From the NCBI GenBank assembly GCA_012026975.1, contig VEPG01000090.1:1-63890 (forward strand): DNA of 63,890 nt, written 5' to 3'. The notes below the pieces were generated by a model. It was given only the letters and a program-made list of their open reading frames with translations, was not told where the DNA came from and ran no database searches. Positions 17,299-24,941 of this stretch are shown piece after piece. Position 1 is the stretch's first letter; each line of letters opens with the position of its first letter. This DNA is from Desulfuromonas sp. GTDB lineage: Bacteria; Desulfobacterota; Desulfuromonadia; Desulfuromonadales; BM103. The translations under genes and the position numbers were made by a program.

Positions 17299-18039
17299 CT
17301 AAACCTCAGCCTCCAACTCACCTCGCAACTCCTCCAACACCTTCAGATCGGCCTTGCTCAGTGCGGCATGCTCCAGCAGGTCGGGGCGGCGCTGCAAGGT
17401 GCGGCGCAGCTGCTCGCGGCGGCGCCAGTCGGCAATCGCCTTGTGATTGCCGGAAAGGAGTACGTCGGGCACCCGCATCTCCTCGAACTCGACCGGCCGG
17501 GTGTACTGCGGATACTCAAGCAGGCCGTCGCTGAAGCTGTCGTGCTCGGCACTGCCGGCGGCGCCCAGAACCCCCGGCAGCAGCCGGGCGATGGCGTCGA
17601 TCATCGTCAGCGCCGCCGGCTCGCCGCCGGTCAGGATGAAGTCGCCGAGGGACAACTCCTCGTCGACCAGGGTGCGCACCCGCTCGTCGAACCCCTCATA
17701 ACGTCCGCAGACGAAAACCAGTCCCGGCTCGCGGCTCAGCCGCACGGCATCGGCCTGGCGGAAGGTTTTGCCCTGCGGCGACATCAGCAATACCCGCGCC
17801 CCCGGATTGCGCTCGCGCAACTCATGCAGGGCACGCGCAATCGGGTCGACCTTCATGACCATGCCGTCGCCGCCACCGCAGGGGGTATCGTCGGTCACCT
17901 GGTGCCGACCCTCGGCCCAGTCGCGCAGGTAATGGACACCGACCTCGATCAGCCCGGCGCCCTGGGCCTTGCCGAGAATGCTCTCGGCCAGTGGCGCCTG
18001 GAGCATGGCAGGGAAGAGGGTCAGGACGTCAAAGCGCAT
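17299..18039 (-). CDS. trmD: TrmD, tRNA (guanine-37 N1)-methyltransferase
   Basis: TrmD uses SAM to make m1G37 next to the anticodon, preventing +1 frameshifting. The 246-residue protein starts MRFDVLTLFPAML and contains the SPOUT trefoil-knot motifs VFVCGRYEGFDERV and LGDFILTGGEPAAL, with the substrate segment DDTPCGGGDGMVMK. Its start overlaps the rimM end by 11 bp. The TAG stop lies 9 bp from the nested repeat downstream. Length and motifs are typical. Confidence 0.98.
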   Translation of the reverse strand: MRFDVLTLFPAMLQAPLAESILGKAQGAGLIEVGVHYLRDWAEGRHQVTDDTPCGGGDGMVMKVDPIARALHELRERNPGARVLLMSPQGKTFRQADAVRLSREPGLVFVCGRYEGFDERVRTLVDEELSLGDFILTGGEPAALTMIDAIARLLPGVLGAAGSAEHDSFSDGLLEYPQYTRPVEFEEMRVPDVLLSGNHKAIADWRRREQLRRTLQRRPDLLEHAALSKADLKVLEELRGELEAEV

Positions 18040-18568
18040 CGTCGCCGGGGACCAAACCGTCGGGGAGATCGACCTGCAGCTCCCTGGCGGCGAGGTCGGT
18101 CTTCAGCACAAATTGCGGAATGAAGGGGATCAGGACTTCGCCGTACTCGCCCTCGACGGTGAGGATGTCGTGGGCGCCGGTGGCAAAAAGACCGATGACG
18201 CGACCGAGTGGACCGCGACGCTTGTCGATCACGGTTAACCCTTCGAGTTCGAACCAGTAATTCGTGCCGGGAGGATGAGCGGGAAGATCCTGGCAGCGCG
18301 CCAACGCAGTCTGGCCGACCAGGGGCTGGACGGCATCCAGACTCTCCAGGCCGGCCAGGCGGACCAGCTGATGTTGTTTGTGCGGCTTGCTTTGCAGGAT
18401 GCGGTGCAGCGTGAGACTGCCGTCCGGCGCCTGCAGATACAGCTCGCACAGATGTGGCAGTGCCGGCGCGGCGGTTGGCAGTGCTCGAAGCTTCAGATCA
18501 CCACGCAGCCCGTGAGTGCCGGCAACCACTCCCACCGCCATCAAATCAGCGGGTGCCGGATGCGTCAT
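18029..18568 (-). CDS. rimM: RimM, 16S rRNA processing / 30S maturation factor
   Basis: RimM binds S19 and helps mature the 30S head. The 179-residue protein has the RimM N-terminal domain opening LMAVGVVAGTHGLRGDLKLRAL and a C-terminal PRC-barrel (LIPFIPQFVLKTDL). I place the start at the ATG at 18568 (MTHPAPADLMAVG), where a GGAA sits 8 nt upstream. The frame continues open toward rpsP but that stretch reads as rpsP shadow. It overlaps trmD by 11 bp. The small KH-domain gene often found between rpsP and rimM is absent here. Confidence 0.96.
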   Translation of the reverse strand: MTHPAPADLMAVGVVAGTHGLRGDLKLRALPTAAPALPHLCELYLQAPDGSLTLHRILQSKPHKQHQLVRLAGLESLDAVQPLVGQTALARCQDLPAHPPGTNYWFELEGLTVIDKRRGPLGRVIGLFATGAHDILTVEGEYGEVLIPFIPQFVLKTDLAARELQVDLPDGLVPGDDAL

Positions 18569-18602
18569 ATGAAGGTTCCGCCGCGCAGTCGACGCGGCCG
18601 GA

Positions 18603-18863
18603 TCAGGCCTGCTGGAGCTTGGCCAGGATCCCTTTGTCGCGCAACAGGTTACGGACCGTCGCGGTCGGCTGGGCACCCTTCTTCAGCCACTCGAGGGTCA
18701 GCTCTTCCTTGAGGTTGACCATCGGCGGGTTCTGTTTCGGGTCATACTGGCCGAGGTTTTCGATGAAGCGGCCGTCGCGGGGATAGCGCTCGTCGGCAAC
18801 CACCACCTGGTAGAAGGGTTTCTTCTTGGCGCCGCCACGGGCCAGCCTGATTTTCACTGCCAT
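18603..18863 (-). CDS. rpsP: Ribosomal protein bS16
   Basis: bS16 is a small-subunit assembly protein. The 86-residue sequence begins [35 protein letters not shown], with the invariant RLARGG and PFY segments, and ends with the usual [14 protein letters not shown]. It follows ffh in the operon after a 238-bp spacer that contains an inverted-repeat element, and precedes rimM by 34 bp. Confidence 0.98.
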   Translation of the reverse strand: MAVKIRLARGGAKKKPFYQVVVADERYPRDGRFIENLGQYDPKQNPPMVNLKEELTLEWLKKGAQPTATVRNLLRDKGILAKLQQA

Positions 18864-18920
18864 AATCGTTGCTCCTTCGTTCTATGTGCTTGACGCTTGA
18901 TCGGGTCGCCCCGGTTGATA

Positions 18921-19104
18921 AGAACTAGTTCGCAAATAACCCTTGCGATCTCGCATTCCGTCTTCACGCCATCTTTGCCCGTGCCTCAATCACCAAATCC
19001 TCAACGTAGCTCTGCTACGCCTGCGGTTTGGCTCAATCGGCCCAGACAAACCTAGCGCAAATCCGGGCGCGATCTCTTGCAACGTTATCTGCGGACTAGT
19101 TCTA
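18921..19104. repeat. MITE-like inverted-repeat element A at the ffh stop codon
   Basis: Twenty-base ends (18921-18940 and 19084-19103 in reverse complement) match at 17 positions, sharing AGAACTAGT-CGCA-ATAAC. Partly paired internal arms (CTTGCGATCTCGC against GCGCGATCTCTTGC) extend the dyad. The core has the CTACGCCTGCGG-type text that also occurs in element B near polA. No coding frame is present. The right end supplies the last two bases of the ffh TAG stop. Confidence 0.7.
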
Positions 19105-20454
19105 GAACGGCAGACCGCCGCCCTTCCCCATCAGCCCGCGCAGCCCCTTGGGCCCGAGCTTCTGCATCCGTTTCATCATGGTCTGCGCCTCGGTGAACTG
19201 CTTGAGCAGCTGGTTCACGTCCTGGACGCGGGTGCCGCTCCCCTTGGCGATGCGCAAGCGCCGCGAGCCGTTGATCAGCCGGTGGTCGCGCCGCTCCTGG
19301 GGGGTCATCGAGCTGATGATCGCCTCGATCCGCTGGAACTCCTTCTCCGGCATCTGCATCCCCTGCATCTGCTTGAGCGCCTTGCCGGCGCCGGGGATCA
19401 TGCCGAGCAGCGATTCCATGGAGCCCATCTTCTTGATTGCCTTGAGCTGATCGCGGAAGGTCTCCAGCGTGAACCCTTCCTTGCGCAGCTGCTGGGCCAT
19501 TTCGGCGGCCTGGTCGCGATCGAAGGTGGCTTCGGCCTTCTCGATCAGCGACAGGACATCGCCCATGCCGAGGATGCGCTGGGCCATCCGCTCGGGATGG
19601 AACGCTTCCAGGGCATCGAGTTTTTCGCCAACGCCGACCAGCTTGATCGGCTTGCCGGTCACCGAACGGATCGACAGTGCCGCGCCGCCGCGGGCATCAC
19701 CGTCAAGCTTGGTGAGGATCACCCCGGTCAACCCGAGCCGTTCGTTGAAGGCGGTGGCGACATTGACCGCGTCCTGGCCGGTCATGGCGTCGGCCACCAG
19801 CAAAATCTCGCGCGGCTCGACGACCTCCTTGATCCGCTCCAGCTCCTGCATCAGCGCATCGTCGATGTGCAGGCGGCCGGCGGTATCAAGGATCAGTGTA
19901 TCGTAGCCGTTGCGGTCGGCGAATGCGTGCGCGTCCCGGCAGATCGCTACCGGATCCTGATCGACGCGGCTGTCATAAACCGGGATGTCAAGCTGACGGC
20001 CGAGCACCTTGAGCTGCTCGATCGCCGCCGGCCGGTAGACGTCGGCCGGGACCAGCAACGGTGAGCGCTTCTCCTTGCGCAGCTTGAGCGCCAGCTTGCC
20101 GCAGGTGGTGGTCTTGCCGGCGCCCTGCAGGCCGCAGAGCATGATCCCCACCGGCGGCCGCGCGGCCAGGTCGAGGCGGTTCTCCTCCCCGGTACCCATG
20201 AGCAGCGCCAGCTCGTCGCGCACCACGCGGATCACCTGCTGGCCGGGAGTGAGGCTTTGCAGCACATCCTGGCCGACGGCCCGCTCGCGCACCGCGGCGA
20301 CGAAATCCTTGACGACCTTGAAGTTGACGTCGGCTTCGAGCAGCGCGAGGCGCACCTCGCGCATCGCCACCTGGACGTCTTCCTCGGTCAGCCGCCCGCG
20401 CCCGCGCAGCTTCTTGAAAACCGCGTCGAGTTTTTCGCTCAGGGTATCGAACAT
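19102..20454 (-). CDS. ffh: Ffh, signal recognition particle GTPase (SRP54)
   Basis: Ffh binds signal sequences on ribosomes and, with 4.5S RNA and FtsY, delivers membrane proteins to the translocon. The 450-residue protein has the N domain, the G domain with P-loop GLQGAGKTTTCGKLA (about residues 108-122), DTAGR and TKLDGDARGGAA, and the methionine-rich M domain (GSMESLLGMIPG, MTPQERRDH, MKRMQKLGPKGLRGLMG). Length is typical. It heads the rpsP-rimM-trmD-rplS cluster. A candidate promoter lies in the 80-bp gap behind it. Its stop codon touches repeat element A. Confidence 0.98.
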   Translation of the reverse strand: MFDTLSEKLDAVFKKLRGRGRLTEEDVQVAMREVRLALLEADVNFKVVKDFVAAVRERAVGQDVLQSLTPGQQVIRVVRDELALLMGTGEENRLDLAARPPVGIMLCGLQGAGKTTTCGKLALKLRKEKRSPLLVPADVYRPAAIEQLKVLGRQLDIPVYDSRVDQDPVAICRDAHAFADRNGYDTLILDTAGRLHIDDALMQELERIKEVVEPREILLVADAMTGQDAVNVATAFNERLGLTGVILTKLDGDARGGAALSIRSVTGKPIKLVGVGEKLDALEAFHPERMAQRILGMGDVLSLIEKAEATFDRDQAAEMAQQLRKEGFTLETFRDQLKAIKKMGSMESLLGMIPGAGKALKQMQGMQMPEKEFQRIEAIISSMTPQERRDHRLINGSRRLRIAKGSGTRVQDVNQLLKQFTEAQTMMKRMQKLGPKGLRGLMGKGGGLPF

Positions 20455-20487
20455 GGCGGAATAAAGCGGCTCCTTGACAGAAGGAGC

Positions 20488-20517
20488 ACTTTAGTGAAGC
20501 AGGTCAAGGAATGTCAA
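20488..20517 (-). promoter_or_regulatory. Candidate sigma-70 promoter for the ffh operon
   Basis: On the minus strand TTGACA (20517-20512) is followed after 18 bp by TAAAGT (20493-20488), 33 bp before the ffh ATG. A 6-bp hairpin CTCCTT/AAGGAG (20470-20486) in the leader contains the only purine-rich ribosome-site candidate. Confidence 0.5.
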
Positions 20518-20534
20518 GAGAAAACAAGGGGAAT

Positions 20535-20810
20535 TCAGGCGATGCCGACCGTTGCGGGATCGATCGCAACGTATTCTCCGGTGCGCAGCTGGTAGAGTTC
20601 CGGGGGGAGCAGGCCGGCCTCGGCGAGGAGGACATAGACCGCCGCCAGGTGTTCCGGGGCGATGCGCAGGGCCAGCCCGCAGTCCGAGGTCAGCTTGCGC
20701 GGCACCGGGATCAGCAGGAAGGCCGCCTTGTGCTGCTTGAGCAACTGCTCCGCGCGCAGCACGCGGTGGATCGAATGAAAGATGGCGACGTAGTCCTGGT
20801 CGTTGACCAT
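20535..20810 (-). CDS. DUF3343 protein (putative Se/S carrier-like)
   Basis: The 91-residue protein matches the DUF3343 pattern: DYVAIFHSIHRVLRAEQLLK followed by LLIPVPRKLTSDCGLALRI, with the conserved cysteine in SDCG that has led to the putative Se/S carrier label. There is no signal peptide. The reaction is unknown; related proteins lie near selenium or sulfur-transfer genes, but here it is upstream of ffh on the same strand, 80 bp away, with a ribosome site GGGGTAAAGG. Confidence 0.75.
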   Translation of the reverse strand: MVNDQDYVAIFHSIHRVLRAEQLLKQHKAAFLLIPVPRKLTSDCGLALRIAPEHLAAVYVLLAEAGLLPPELYQLRTGEYVAIDPATVGIA

Positions 20811-20944
20811 TGCCTTTACCCCGAACGAAAGTGGCGCGCATCATGCCACGGCCGAAGCCCGAGAGCAAGTCGGCTGCGCAACAATCCGTCCGCTGTGTCA
20901 GCGGCACCGCATGAACTTTTGCGTCAAATTGTCTTCAACCGTTG

Positions 20945-21073
20945 TTGCATAAATGCAAAACGCCTTCTCGAAACCTGTCACCTCCCGCAACATGCCAATC
21001 TAAAGTATGTTTTTTGCGCAGCACCATATCACTTCCACGCCAACCGGCTCACGTTTTTTGCAATAATGCAAAA
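20945..21073. promoter_or_regulatory. Two TTGCA-N4-TGCAA palindromes, candidate activator sites
   Basis: Site A (20945-20958) reads TTGCA-TAAA-TGCAA. Site B (21054-21073) reads TTTTTTGCA-ATAA-TGCAAAA. Their centres are about 222 and 109 bp upstream of the -12 GC of the sigma-54 promoter at 21159-21173, the distance range of NtrC-type enhancer sites. The rest of the 20811-21158 gap is AT-rich and shows no gene. Confidence 0.7.
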
Positions 21074-21158
21074 GACCTGTGTCGGCCTGATGGTGGAGCA
21101 AAATCCCAAGTAACCGAAACTAAAGATATAAATTTCATGTCCGAATATTTTAAAACAT

Positions 21159-21173
21159 TGGTATAGCCTTTGC
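21159..21173 (+). promoter_or_regulatory. Sigma-54 (-24/-12) promoter for the alpha/beta-hydrolase-like gene
   Basis: TGGTATAGCCTTTGC has the GG and GC elements with exact sigma-54 spacing (TGG, four variable bases, TTGC). The transcript would begin near 21185, about 30 nt before the ATG at 21215. Confidence 0.75.
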
Positions 21174-21214
21174 TTGAACAAATGCCATCTTCTCCCATCG
21201 AAAGGATTTCTCAT

Positions 21215-21808
21215 ATGACTGCACATATCCAGGGGAATGACCTTCATTTCGACCAGGGCGGCACGGGACCGACGGTCCTCTTCCTCCACGACGACCCGGC
21301 AAAACAGGCGGCCCTGTTCCGGGATTGCTCCCCCCTGGTCGCGTCGAATCTGCGGGTGGTGGTCTCGTTGATTGCGGCTGACAGCGGCAGCCATCAGGTC
21401 GTCGCCTTGCTGAAGCAGCTCGGCATCGGCCGCGCCGTGGTCATCGCCATCGGCCAGGCCAACCACACCCTGATCGATCTGCTTGAACAGCACCCGGACC
21501 GGGTTGCGGCAGCCAGTTTCGTGGCCGACAAAGCTCTGGCCAGGGAACTGCGCAACCGCACCGACAATCCGCATATCCATGCGCTGCTCCGCAGCGGCCG
21601 CCAGGCGAGCGTCGCCAAGGCGGTGGCCCGAACCCGCAAACCCGCATCGGCCTACGGCGCGGTTCAGGCGTGGTCCACGCGCCTGGTCGACAGCTGTCGC
21701 GCCGGCATCAAAAACTGCGCGGGGCTACTCGCCCGCCTCGAACTCCCCGGCCTGATCCAGCTCGACGACGGCGAAGATGACGAGGAAATCGTGGCCGAGA
21801 CCCTGTAA
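21215..21808 (+). CDS. Alpha/beta-hydrolase-like protein lacking the catalytic nucleophile
   Basis: The 197-residue protein follows the alpha/beta-hydrolase plan: NDLHFDQGGTGPTVLFLHDDP at the N-terminus, then LLKQLGIGRAVVIAIGQANH, where family members have the GxSxG nucleophile elbow. Here the elbow reads AIGQANH, so the serine is missing, the oxyanion HG is HD, and no clear C-terminal catalytic His is seen. It looks like a pseudoenzyme, perhaps a ligand-binding or regulatory protein. I start at ATG 21215 (MTAHIQGND), with AAAGGA upstream, because the sigma-54 start lies after an earlier in-frame ATG at 21170. A strong terminator follows. Function unknown. Confidence 0.75.
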   Translation: MTAHIQGNDLHFDQGGTGPTVLFLHDDPAKQAALFRDCSPLVASNLRVVVSLIAADSGSHQVVALLKQLGIGRAVVIAIGQANHTLIDLLEQHPDRVAAASFVADKALARELRNRTDNPHIHALLRSGRQASVAKAVARTRKPASAYGAVQAWSTRLVDSCRAGIKNCAGLLARLELPGLIQLDDGEDDEEIVAETL

Positions 21809-21831
21809 ACCAACAACCGGACTCAATAAAA

Positions 21832-21866
21832 AAAAGACCGGACTGAATCTTCAGTCCGGTCTTTTG
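21832..21866 (+). terminator. Terminator of the alpha/beta-hydrolase-like gene
   Basis: A 15-bp stem (21832-21846 with 21851-21865, core GACCGGACTGA/TCAGTCCGGTC) around ATCT ends in TTTT. A-rich bases on the other side could allow function on the opposite strand after polA as well. Confidence 0.85.
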
Positions 21867-21882
21867 TCTGGTGGTAGCCTGT

Positions 21883-22046
21883 TAGTGTCCCGTGCGGCTA
21901 ATTCTATCCTTTCAAATCGTGGTTCTTTCGGCCTCTGGCTACGTTGCGGCTCCTCGGCGTAGTCCCACTATGCCTGCGTCACCGCGTCTTGCCAGAAACC
22001 GAAAGCCCTCACAATTTGTGCAGGGAACTAACCGCACTGGACACTA
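21883..22046. repeat. MITE-like inverted-repeat element B at the polA stop codon
   Basis: The 22-base ends (21883-21904 and reverse complement of 22025-22046) share TAGTGTCC-GTGCGG-TA-TTC with three mismatches. The interior contains CTACGTTGCGG...CTATGCCTGCG text related to element A. The first TAG of the right end is the polA stop codon. There is no coding frame. Confidence 0.75.
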
Positions 22047-24716
22047 GTGCGCCTCGCGCCAGTTCTTGCCGACCCCGATCTCCACCGCCAGCGGCACCGA
22101 CAGCTCAACCGCCCCTTCCATGCCGTCACGGACCACTTCACGCATCACGTCAACCTCCGCCTCCGGCACCTCGAAAACCAGTTCGTCATGGACCTGCAGC
22201 ACCATTTTCGAAGTCAGCCGCTCATCAAACAGCCGCCGCTGGATATTGACCATGGCCACCTTGATGATGTCGGCCGCCGAACCCTGCATCGGGTAGTTGA
22301 TGGCGTTGCGCTCGGCATAGCCGCGGATCGCACCGTTCTGGCTGTGGATTTCGGGGACCGCGCAGCGCCGGCCGAGGATCGTGGTGACATACAGCTTCTC
22401 GCGGGCCTCGGCAATTTTCGCGTCCATGAACGCCTGAATGCCGGGGTAGTGGGCAAAGTAGGCGTCGATGAAGGCCTGCGCCTCACGCCGGCCGATCGTG
22501 AGCTGCTTCGCCAGCCCGAAGGCACTCATCCCGTAGATCACCCCGAAGTTGATGGTCTTGGCCTGGCGGCGCTGCTCATCCGAAACCATCTCCGGGAAGA
22601 CGCCGAAGACCTCGCTGGCGGTGCGCCGGTGGATATCCTCGCCACGGGCGAACGCCTCCTTGAGCGCCGGCACGTCGGCCAGATGGGCGAGGATGCGCAG
22701 TTCCACCTGGGAATAGTCCGCCGACAGCAGGACACAGCCGTCGGCGGGGATGAACCCTTCGCGGATGCGCCGCCCCTCCTCGGAACGGATCGGGATGTTC
22801 TGCAGGTTGGGATCGGAGGAGGAGAGCCGTCCGGTAGCGGTCACCGCCTGGTTGAAGGAGGTGTGAATGCGCCCGGTGGCGGGGTTGATCAGCTTCGGCA
22901 GGGCGTCGGTGTAGGTCCCTTTGAGCTTGGCCAGCGAGCGGTGGTCGAGGATCAGGGCGGCCACCGGATGCTCGTCGGCGAGGCTGGCCAGCACCTCGCT
23001 GTCCGTCGACCAGCCGGTCTTGGTCTTGCGTCCGCGCGACAGCTTCAGCCGCTCGAACAGTACTTCGCCGAGCTGTTTGGGGGAAGCGATATTGAACGGC
23101 CCGCCGGCAAGCCGATGGATCTCTTGCTCGAGAGCGGCAAGCTTCCCTTCCATCTCCTTGGAGAGCCCGCCGAGAAAAACCGGGTCGACCCGGACTCCGG
23201 TGCGTTCCATGGCGGTCAGGATCGCCACCAGCGGCATCTCCACATCATGGAACAGTCGCTCCTGGCCGGTCGCGGCCACCATCGGCAACAGCTTTTCCGC
23301 CAGGCGCAGGGTGATGTCGGCATCCTCGGCGGCATAAACCGTGGCCTTCTCGATCGCGACCTGGTCGAAGGTGACCTGGTGCTTGCCGCTGCCGGTCACC
23401 TCCGCGTAGCTGATGGCTCGGTAGCCGAGCAGCTCGCTGGCCAGGGCATCCATGCCGTGCGACTTGGCGGCCGGCTGGGCCAGGTAGCTGGCGATCATGG
23501 TGTCGGTCTCGATCCCCTGCAGTTCGATGCCGGCATGGGCCAGCACCAGGGCGTCGAACTTGATGTTCTGGCCGATCTTCTTGAGTTGTGGATTTTCCAG
23601 CAGCGGCCGCAGGGTGTCGATCACCAACTGGCGCGGCAGCTGCGCGGGGACGCCGAGATAATGGTGCCCGACGGGGAGATACCACCCCTCGCCGGCCTTG
23701 ACCGCAAAGGAGAGACCGACCATCTCGGCGCGCAGCGGATCGAGACCGGTGGTTTCGGTGTCGAAGGCAAAGCGGCCGGCCGCCTGAAGCGCCTCGACCA
23801 GGGCGGCCAGCTCCTCGCGCGTCAGCACGCAGCGATACCCTTCGCCGCTGGCCTGCTGTTCGCTGGAGAATTCCTGCAGCAGCTTGTGAAACTCCAACTC
23901 CTTGAAGAGCGCCGTCAGTGCCGCGCGGTCGGGGGGGGAGAGGGCGAAACTCGTGTAATCGAGATCGAGCGACACGTCGTCGTGCAGTTTGACCAACTGC
24001 CAGGAGAGGCGCGCCTGGTCGGCAAAGGCTTCGAGATTCTCGCGGCGCTTTCCCTTGACCCGGTCGAGGTTGGCCAGCAGATTCTCGACGCTGCCGAACT
24101 CGCGAATCAGCTCCACCGCGGTCTTCTCGCCGATCCCCGGCACGCCGGGGACGTTGTCCGAACTGTCGCCGGAAAGGGCCTGCACCTCGATGACCTGCGC
24201 CGGGGTGCCGCCGAAGCGCGCGGCAACCTCCTCCAGCCCGGAGGTCTGATCCTTCATGGTATCGAGCAGGCGGACCCGCTCGGAAACGACCTGCATCAGA
24301 TCCTTGTCGCCGGTGACGACCGTGACCTCCATCCCTTCGGCGGCAAAGCGCTTCGCCAGCGTGGCGATAATGTCGTCGGCTTCGAACCCGGGCAGCTCGA
24401 TGGCCGGCATGTTGAAGGCGCGCACTACGTCCTTGATCACCGGCACCTGCGGCACCAGGTCATCGTGCATGGCGGCACGGTTGGCCTTGTACTGCGGGTA
24501 GAGCTGGTGGCGGAAGGTCGGGCCCTTGCTGTCGAAGATCACGGCGAGGTGATCGGGCTGCTGCTCACGCACCACCTTGAGGAGCATGTTGACGAAGCCG
24601 TAGACCGCATTGGTCGCCACCCCCTTGGAGTTGGAGAGGTGACGGATGGCGAAATAGGCCCGGTAGATGTAGCCGGAACCGTCGATCAGAAAGAGTCGCT
24701 GGGGCGTGTCGGACAT
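22044..24716 (-). CDS. polA: DNA polymerase I
   Basis: Pol I fills gaps and removes RNA primers in replication and repair. From the ATG at 24716 (MSDTPQRLFLIDGSGYIYRAY) the protein has 890 residues. The 5'-3' exonuclease domain (1-290) includes GFEADDIIATLAKR and GDKDLMQVV. An active-looking 3'-5' exonuclease domain (about 310-490) has FDTETTGLDP. The polymerase domain has DYSQVELRILAHL, QAKTINFGVIYGMSAFGL and LQVHDELVFEVPE. A GAGG lies about 9 nt before the chosen ATG. The open frame further upstream lacks support. The TAG stop is part of repeat element B. It is divergent from lon. Confidence 0.98.
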   Translation of the reverse strand: MSDTPQRLFLIDGSGYIYRAYFAIRHLSNSKGVATNAVYGFVNMLLKVVREQQPDHLAVIFDSKGPTFRHQLYPQYKANRAAMHDDLVPQVPVIKDVVRAFNMPAIELPGFEADDIIATLAKRFAAEGMEVTVVTGDKDLMQVVSERVRLLDTMKDQTSGLEEVAARFGGTPAQVIEVQALSGDSSDNVPGVPGIGEKTAVELIREFGSVENLLANLDRVKGKRRENLEAFADQARLSWQLVKLHDDVSLDLDYTSFALSPPDRAALTALFKELEFHKLLQEFSSEQQASGEGYRCVLTREELAALVEALQAAGRFAFDTETTGLDPLRAEMVGLSFAVKAGEGWYLPVGHHYLGVPAQLPRQLVIDTLRPLLENPQLKKIGQNIKFDALVLAHAGIELQGIETDTMIASYLAQPAAKSHGMDALASELLGYRAISYAEVTGSGKHQVTFDQVAIEKATVYAAEDADITLRLAEKLLPMVAATGQERLFHDVEMPLVAILTAMERTGVRVDPVFLGGLSKEMEGKLAALEQEIHRLAGGPFNIASPKQLGEVLFERLKLSRGRKTKTGWSTDSEVLASLADEHPVAALILDHRSLAKLKGTYTDALPKLINPATGRIHTSFNQAVTATGRLSSSDPNLQNIPIRSEEGRRIREGFIPADGCVLLSADYSQVELRILAHLADVPALKEAFARGEDIHRRTASEVFGVFPEMVSDEQRRQAKTINFGVIYGMSAFGLAKQLTIGRREAQAFIDAYFAHYPGIQAFMDAKIAEAREKLYVTTILGRRCAVPEIHSQNGAIRGYAERNAINYPMQGSAADIIKVAMVNIQRRLFDERLTSKMVLQVHDELVFEVPEAEVDVMREVVRDGMEGAVELSVPLAVEIGVGKNWREAH

Positions 24717-24941
24717 GCAAAAAGGCCTCGTCTGGTCATGACTGGCAAGGAGCCGGAGTTGAATCCTGCCCGTGGATTGGTCCGTCACAAATATCACAGC
24801 CGACAAACCTGGCCAACCCCCGCGACGGTTGACAAGCACGGGGCAAGATGATTAGCTTTCGGTATACGCTTGACCCTTGCCACTAAGCGTGCGGATTGTT
24901 TTGGCAAATCCTCTTGAACAGGAACCCGGGAGCCCCCATAG

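Noticed and set aside
22047-24851. A 934-codon open frame on the plus strand across polA
   Set aside because: It is a high-GC antisense shadow; polA motifs are complete on the minus strand. Long antisense frames over murF, murE, lon, prfC and uvrC were dropped for the same reason.
24913-24939. Heat-shock-like CTTGAA-N15-CCCCAT promoter before lon
   Set aside because: The -10 part touches the lon ATG at 24942, so the transcript would lack the ribosome site and start inside the gene.
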